Below, in pieces: positions 58,107-64,000 of a stretch of DNA of 64,000 bases (position 1 is its first letter; every line of letters starts with the position of its first letter). Below the pieces are notes generated by a model. That model was not told the DNA's origin and made no database searches. It saw nothing but the letters and a program-made list of their open reading frames with translations. Source of the stretch: Chamaecyparis obtusa (Eukaryota; Streptophyta; Pinopsida; Cupressales; Cupressaceae). The stretch lies in contig BSBK01002093.1 in the NCBI GenBank assembly GCA_027943335.1, positions 1,352,608 to 1,416,607 of the forward strand. The letters run 5' to 3'. A program made the position numbers and the translations under genes.

Positions 58107-60979
58107 TTATGAATCATGACCTCGGATGTGTAAGGCCAAATTATGTGGGTGACTAATGGATTTGTCATCTTCTTCTGAGAAGGTGAGGAAATGAGGGCTA
58201 GCCAAATGGTTGACCATGTTCTGGAAGTGGTCAATATCTAAGTTATTAGGGACATTGGCTGCTTGCAAAGCATCCTCGAGGACACGCTTGTGCTTAGGAG
58301 ATAATTCTAAAAGCTCAAAAATGGATATCTGAGCGGGTGTACATTGTAGCTGGTCAATGAGATTATAATTGGAATCAGGACCAACGACAAATTTGGGAGG
58401 AGCACCTTTGGACACGGGCTATTTAGACTTGCTAGTGCTAGGACCTTTGATGATAATGGGTGCTTGGGCCTGACCCCTAGTGACAACATTGAGGGACGGG
58501 GGCATTCCTTGTGAGTGAGGACCTCTTATCACCACAGCGGGTCTTTCATTAGTCCATAGGAGTTGAGTCCACATTATGTCCATAAGGATCTTTCTTTCTC
58601 ACCATGTTGATGTTATCGTCAGCCACTTCAAGCATGTTAATCACATTGTCAGCATGTGTGTATGTATAGTTAATAGCTGTCTTGCCATTCTTACTGCTAG
58701 AATTCTCTCCTTTTTCATATTTAGGCAAGGGCTCTTTAAAGGCTTTATGGTCTGCATTAGTGGTTAACCCATCCACTTGTAATTGTCCTTTCTCAATAAG
58801 GTCTTGGACAAGATGCTTGAGTTTAAAACAATTTTCTATGTCGTGTCCAATCCCATTATGGAAAATGCAAAAAGCTTTAGCATCCCACCAATGAGGTAAA
58901 GGATCCGGTATTCGATGTTTTGTAGGATCCTGTGGGTGCGCCAAATTATGAGCAATTAATGTCTTAAAAAACATCTGCATAGGATTCTCCCAATTTAGTA
59001 AATTGTCTTTTCTCCGTTTTAGATCTCTTTTGATACTTAGGTTTGTCTTGTGGCGTTGAAGATGTTTGCAACTTCATAGCTTGAACTGCATGAGAGAGGT
59101 TAAGAACTCCTTCATTTTTGACCTGAGATGAATCAACAACTCCGTCGTTGACCACTTGCTTGTTTTTGTTCCAATAGGAGTTCTTTTTGTCCTTGTTACC
59201 ATTAGTATTGTTATTTTGGCTATTGTTGTTATTTGTTGGTTTAGGCCAAAATTCCTTGTTCTTTTAGGACATCCTCAATGCGACATGCCACCTCTACCAT
59301 AGTATCAAAGGAATTAAATGGGATTTTCTTGACTTCATATTTGAGTTCTGGTATTAGATTGTTCACAATGATATCAATTCTCTCTTCTTCAGGGATTGTC
59401 CTTGGGTATTTTGAACACAATCGCCTCCATCGTTGTAAAAAGGTGACAAAAGATTCCCCTTGATTTTGTTTAAGTTTACACAAATCAAGCATTGTAACCG
59501 ACCTATATAAGTTGTAAGCGAAATGCTGAACAAATCTTTGGACAAGTTCTTTAAATATCTTTACTGGAGGGGAAAGGTTGGGTGAACCACTCCATGGCTT
59601 GACCTTTTAAACTCCTTGGGAATAATCTCAGCAAGTAGGGGTCTTCATGGTGAAAGGAAAAGCTCATTATGTAGAATTGTCGAACATGGTCGTGGGGGTC
59701 ACCAGTGCCATCATATTTGTCGTATGTTGGGAATTCAACTTTCTTAGGGAATTCTACCATCACCACACTTTTGTCAATGGGGTTAGGACATATGGAGTCC
59801 AAATGAAATGTGCTCTTGGGAGCCTTCATTCTGTCTATATCCTTTTGCATTTGTAAGATCACCTCATCAGTTGAAGGATTCTGTTTCTTGATCTTTTGGT
59901 GAACATCAAAATTATATGGAACTTTAGCGCCTTTGTTGATAAGACTTTCCAAGAATTGGTCTTTGTTTTGTTCCACGTATTGCTCCACATAGGCTTGAAA
60001 GGATGGTTCTTGTTGCATAGTCATGAAGTCCATATGATCAAATTTAGCATAACTGCCTCCATGTTGTGAGCCATGATGTGCTCGTTGGGAGGGTTTCTTT
60101 GAATGTCTATGAGACGACTGTCTCCTATGATGGTCATATCTTGAAGTCCTTCTTCCTCTAGGACTTGGGGATCGTGAGGGTGTCTTTGATCTTCTTCGAG
60201 GGCTAGGGGAAGGGGTAGATGGGGGCGAGTTGATCCCACTATTGGCTCCCCTCCCCGTTAAATCAACTTTGGAGTTGTTGTGCATAGAGTCTATCTTCTT
60301 CTTCTTGGGTGACTCTTTTCTGTATATCCAACAATGCACGTTCCCTCTTCCTCTAGTTGTCAGAATTTTTCCTTTTTAGCAGCCTGTTCATCTAAGTAGG
60401 CTTGCTTCTCTCTCTCAATGCTTCTCAATCTTGTATTTGCATATCGAGAAGTGTCTTTAAGTGGGGAGGTTTGTCTTGAATGCCTTATTGCATTAGCTGC
60501 GTTGATATGGTGATCACTAGATTCGTTGTTCTGGTCTTCGTGTTGTGACCCTGAATCTGAGTGAGCTTGCTTATGCTGTCTTTCAGCTCGTTGATGAGCA
60601 TCAAAATACCTCACATTATTAGGAGGGTGACCCAGGTGGACTGGCATGAGAAGAACCACCATACTCTCTTCTGTGTCGTTGGAAGATATCCTCAAGAGTT
60701 TGATTCATGGCTTCTCTTTGCTGTCGGGTGAAAGTGTAACTCATGTCCATACTTGATGAAAGTGTGTATAAAAGAGGTGCTCACTTCACTAGGATTAGCT
60801 CCCGGATTAAAACAAACCTCGGATTCACTCTTAGGAGATTCGTCAAAAAGGGGTCCTTTTCCCTTAGGTTGTCGACGAGTCTTGACAGGTGGTAACTGGC
60901 TAAAGGCAACAGGGGGTCGCTTCCCTTGATTAACTTGGTACCGTTGTCGTAAACTGACATGAAAGAGAGATATTCTCAA
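58107..60979 (-). pseudogene. Element B gag
   Basis: Structural protein that would package element RNA. The start near 60979 (MRISLFHVSLRQRYQ) is uncertain. An Arg/Ser-rich stretch (SPRRRSKTPSRSPSPRGRR, about 60200) precedes the capsid-like core: FPTYDKYDGTGDPHDHVRQF and LFPRSLKGQAMEWFTQ (about 59740-59590), then after a frameshift QGESFVTFLQRWRRLCSKYP and ERIDIIVNNLIPEL. A zinc-finger-like CIFHNGIGHDIENCFKLKHL is at about 58870. The C-terminal part leads into the protease. Four or more frame changes break it, although each part is well kept. Confidence 0.87.
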
Positions 60980-61448
60980 TGATAAGGTGACCTTTCAAAG
61001 TGTCAACACCAAACTAGGATAATCGAAGTCCTCTATTGTCCAAAGAGAAATGAAAAGAAAAGGGGAGCTTTACCAACACTGTCAAAGAGGTGCTTCAAAT
61101 CAAAGGGTGACTACCCTTGCACTTTTGAATCAGGAGGTTGGACTAGGCCAAAAGATAATTGAAATTGAGATGAAAATGAAAGTGATTTGGACAATAAGAG
61201 AACTAAAATTTTCCCAGAATATAGCTAACAATTTTAAAGATGAACCTTGGCACCAAGAATGGCTTTCTAACTTGACAATTATTCCAAAGTGACTTTGTAA
61301 ATCAAATGATGCTATCCCGGAGGACTAAAAACCAGAAATTTGGAGTCAAGACAGATCTCAAACGTCAGGGTGAGAAGCCTGCTCTAAGACCTAGCCTAAT
61401 TGACAGCAATTGAAACTGACCAAAATTTAAGCACGGCAAAAATAAACC

Positions 61449-61675
61449 AGGCGATATACTCCAGGCTACTGGGGCGATAAACCTATACCCGTGCAATACT
61501 TCGCCCTAAGCTAGGCGATACTTCTTAATACTGGCGGGCGATATACTCCAGGCAGGCCGGGCGACAGTCCGTCAGGGGTGAACTATTGCGCGATATTTCT
61601 CTTCAAAGGGGGGCGATATTTCTAGCATGCGCGAAGTATCGCGCGATACTTCGCCTTACAGGGCGCGATACTGTT
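61449..61675. repeat. Palindrome cluster 2, GTATCGCGCGATAC type
   Basis: About ten full or half motifs, including a 24-bp perfect palindrome at 61631-61654. Many others keep only the GGCGATACTTC half (61513, 61537, 61610). Confidence 0.88.
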
Positions 61676-63103
61676 GCAGAATTATTTAACTCTTGACCAG
61701 AATTGTGTGAAATTTGCATTTTTTGGGTCTGTTTGGTCAAAATTTCCAGTCTGAGGGTTGATATTTTTGATTTCAGTCACGGTATCAGCAGAATTTCGGT
61801 AGGTTTGCAAACAGCAAGGGATCAAAACATGGTCTCAAACACTTGAAACAAGGGCAAAAGAAACCTTGCCAAGACAAACACTTGTGATATCAAAATTGAA
61901 ACAACACCCCTATGAATGCTACCGATTGTTTGTATGTAAGAACATTTGCACTGATATCACATAATCGAAAACACTTCAAACAAATCTATCCTAGAAAGTC
62001 AAGGCTCAATACTTACCAACTTATCCCACAACTTGATGCCCCCTCGCCTCACACCAAGTGGTTACCCACAAGAGATGTTGGCTTTGTCATGGAAATGTCA
62101 AATGACACAACCAAAGGGACACATATGGTGAGTATCTTAAGGTGATCCGGGTAAACCACTTGGATCAATCCTTGCACTAAGAAGATAAGCGGCTAAAAGA
62201 GGGTGGTTTCTATCTAATGGTTCTTAATAAGGATTTCCGTTCACAAACACCCCTCTTGCTCCTCATAAAGGACTAGGACCTCGCGCCTCAAGAGTACCTT
62301 AAGCATTCTTGTTCAATATTTTTCCTCATGGTCGCAATCCCATGAGCTACTCACATCAAACGAAGACAAGTGTTATGTCTATCAAGGTTTTTGGTGTCCT
62401 TGATAGCCTTGAGATTATAGTGAGTTGGAATCACTTGCCACCAAGGAGAATGATGACAAGGTTGTCCCCACTTGAGTCGTTCTTCTTGATTGCTCAAGAG
62501 CAGGCCCGCTAAAGGATTTTCTAAACTAAACAAAAATGGATCAAAATCTTGAAGTTCAAGGTTTTTGATTCACCACAAGGGTGAAGAGCATACTCCCCTA
62601 TCCTCAAGAATCTCTCCCAAACACGCCAAGCATAAAGATCAATTACCCCCTTGCTTCCAAAACCTTAAGATGGGTCAAGATTTTTTGATTCACCTAAAGG
62701 TGAAGAGCATACTTCTCCTACCACCTCAAGATCCCGTTCACAAGGTATTAAGATTCCTAATGCAATTAGTAAATGCCACAAATGAAAGGAAAGTAAATAA
62801 CAAGCAAGAAATGAATTTTTTTTTTTATTTTTATGCTTGGGCAGCCCTGCAAAAACTGTTAGTAGCCCTCTTTGACATGCATTTTTAGCAATTTTCAAGC
62901 AAAGGAGAGCACCTACAAACACAACTTGTTAGACCCACAATGTTAGCAAAATCAAAATCCAAATGTAAATGCGCAATAATCTGATGGATTCAAGCTAAAA
63001 GATGCAGGTTAGACCTATCTAAACAAAGCAAAACAAAAATAGCAAGCTAAAATAATCAAATTCGGACAAGAAAACTGAACAATGCAAGTCTCTGCCAGAC
63101 CAA

Positions 63104-63345
63104 GCGATATTTCTCAGACTTCAACAGTATCGCGCGATACTGTTTCCTATAGTCGGGGCGATACTTCTCAGTCAAGCGATACTTCTCAGTCACGCGATAC
63201 TTCGCACAATGCCAGGCGATACTTCGCCCGATGTCAGGCGACAGAAGTCAATATAGTCGTGCGATACTTTTTTCGCGCGAACTATCGTGCCCAAGACAGA
63301 AAGTATATCGCGCGATACTTCTGAGAAGTGTCGCGCGATAATCTG
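63104..63345. repeat. Palindrome cluster 3, GTATCGCGCGATAC type
   Basis: About twelve motifs, including a 22-bp perfect palindrome at 63123-63144 and a close copy at 63304-63322. It lies 100-330 bp from the primer-binding site. Confidence 0.88.
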
Positions 63346-63436
63346 AGACAAAAAACCAGAGAACGCAGATTTTTCTGAAAATTAATCTGAAAATGATGAA
63401 AAATGCATCAAATGAAAGGACAAAGCTATCTACTCT

Positions 63437-63454
63437 GCCCCACGGTGGGTGCCA
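63437..63454 (-). promoter_or_regulatory. Primer-binding site of element B
   Basis: On the minus strand TGGCACCCACCGTGGGGC follows the 5' LTR end by four T's. From memory this resembles primer sites of Tat/Ogre elements; I do not assign the tRNA with certainty. Confidence 0.8.
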
Positions 63455-63458
63455 AAAA

Positions 63459-64000
63459 TGTACACACTAAAATATGCACTTCTATGAACCATTACATGCA
63501 AGGTTGCTCAAGAATGAGGCCTCACAAAGCGGTTCATAGCTCTTTATGCATGGAGTTGCAAGGTTGAAAATTGCTCTCCAGCTAGAGCTACAAACTTGTG
63601 ACCTTGCTAGTCAACCACACAATGAGAGATTCACCATGAAGACAAGGGCAACAATGCCAATATCTCCAAGAATCCAATATGTGATGCAATGCAATGCAAC
63701 TAAAATGAATGCGTAAATGTGCAAGCTATGAAAGGGAAGTACAATGCAACTAATCTATGAAAGGAAAAAGCAATGGATTACAATGCCTCCTATTTAGACT
63801 ATGTGAGATTAATCTATTGCATAAAAAGAAAATCTATACTAAGAATGCCATTATCATGCAACTAAGGAAGAAATATGCAACTACAATGAAATGCAACAAG
63901 TCTTCAATGTCTTCAAAAGCTCCAAATGCACCTAAAACCTGCAGCATAACATTAGCATAAAACATGGATTTGAAAATGGAGGAGAGAGCTTTCCTTTTAT
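63459..64000 (-). repeat. 5' LTR of element B, cut by the window edge
   Basis: The visible 542 bp match 29658-30200 with four substitutions and two one-base indels. It ends (minus strand) GTGTGTACA. The TATA box falls on the last bases of the window. Confidence 0.93.

Larger units (their letters stand above)
60980..63436 (-). other. Long 5' leader of element B
   Basis: About 2.45 kb separates the primer-binding site from gag, longer than in most Gypsy elements but known for Tat/Ogre types. I found no convincing protein; plus-strand frames at 61912 and 62309 lack motifs. A phrase GATTCACC-AAGGTGAAGAGCATACT is repeated (about 62570 and 62690). Two palindrome clusters lie in it. Confidence 0.7.
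29658..64000 (-). mobile_element. Element B: young Tat-like Ty3/Gypsy retrotransposon, split by a CACTA transposon, right end outside window
   Basis: Read on the minus strand: 5' LTR (63459 on), primer-binding site, leader, gag, protease, G-patch-like region, RT, RNase H, plant RNase H, integrase; then a PMD gene on the opposite strand, the polypurine tract and the 3' LTR (30636-29658). Without the 17.6-kb CACTA insertion the visible part is about 16.8 kb. The visible LTR parts differ at four substitutions and two one-base indels in about 540 bp, so insertion is recent. Even so, several coding regions have shifts or stops. The right target duplication is off-window; the left flank is ATTAT. 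Confidence 0.93.

Overview
This window is plant nuclear DNA made almost entirely of nested transposable elements. I found no intact host gene, no tRNA or rRNA gene and no CRISPR array. Plant-type LINEs, Ty3/Gypsy elements of Tat type (extra plant RNase H, no chromodomain seen), a CACTA transposon with a TNP2-type transposase fragment, GT-AG introns and low GC place it in a seed plant. The density and depth of nesting suggest a very large genome, perhaps a conifer; that last step is inference.

Layout. 1-7275: a decayed LINE (+) split by a gag-protease-only LTR retrotransposon (1739-5598; LTRs of 935 and 937 bp; near-perfect target duplication). 8084-9019: a solo LTR with 5-bp duplication GTATT. 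10358-20670: a complete but defective Tat-like element, 'element A' (LTRs of about 1.61 kb, duplication TCTAT). It keeps protease, plant RNase H and integrase, lacks reverse transcriptase, and carries an antisense plant-mobile-domain (PMD) gene. 21091-24141: an LTR element with no coding capacity ('element C', duplication ATAAT). 24480-27160: LINE-like debris. 29154-29551: a 132-bp tandem repeat.

29658 to past the right edge: a Tat-like element on the minus strand, 'element B'. From right to left it has the 5' LTR, a primer-binding site, a long leader, gag, protease, RT, RNase H, plant RNase H, integrase, then an antisense three-exon PMD gene with its own TATA box, a polypurine tract and the 3' LTR. 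The visible LTR parts are about 99% identical, so it is young. Its plant RNase H is split by a 17.6-kb CACTA transposon (36902-54478, duplication TTT). The CACTA carries subterminal TTGCGACGG motifs, a truncated TNP2 gene, two solo LTRs, coding-like unidentified fragments, and many kilobases of foldback and inverted repeats.

Most notable: (i) three clusters of a near-perfect palindrome, core GTATCGCGCGATAC, in the non-coding parts of element B, with a different GGTCA/TGACC motif cluster at comparable places in element A; (ii) antisense PMD genes in both Tat-like elements; (iii) foldback arrays within the CACTA; (iv) three small hairpins with a compensatory base change downstream of the element B integrase; (v) in-frame stops that are mostly TAG or TGA, as expected from deamination of methylated CAG/CGA codons.
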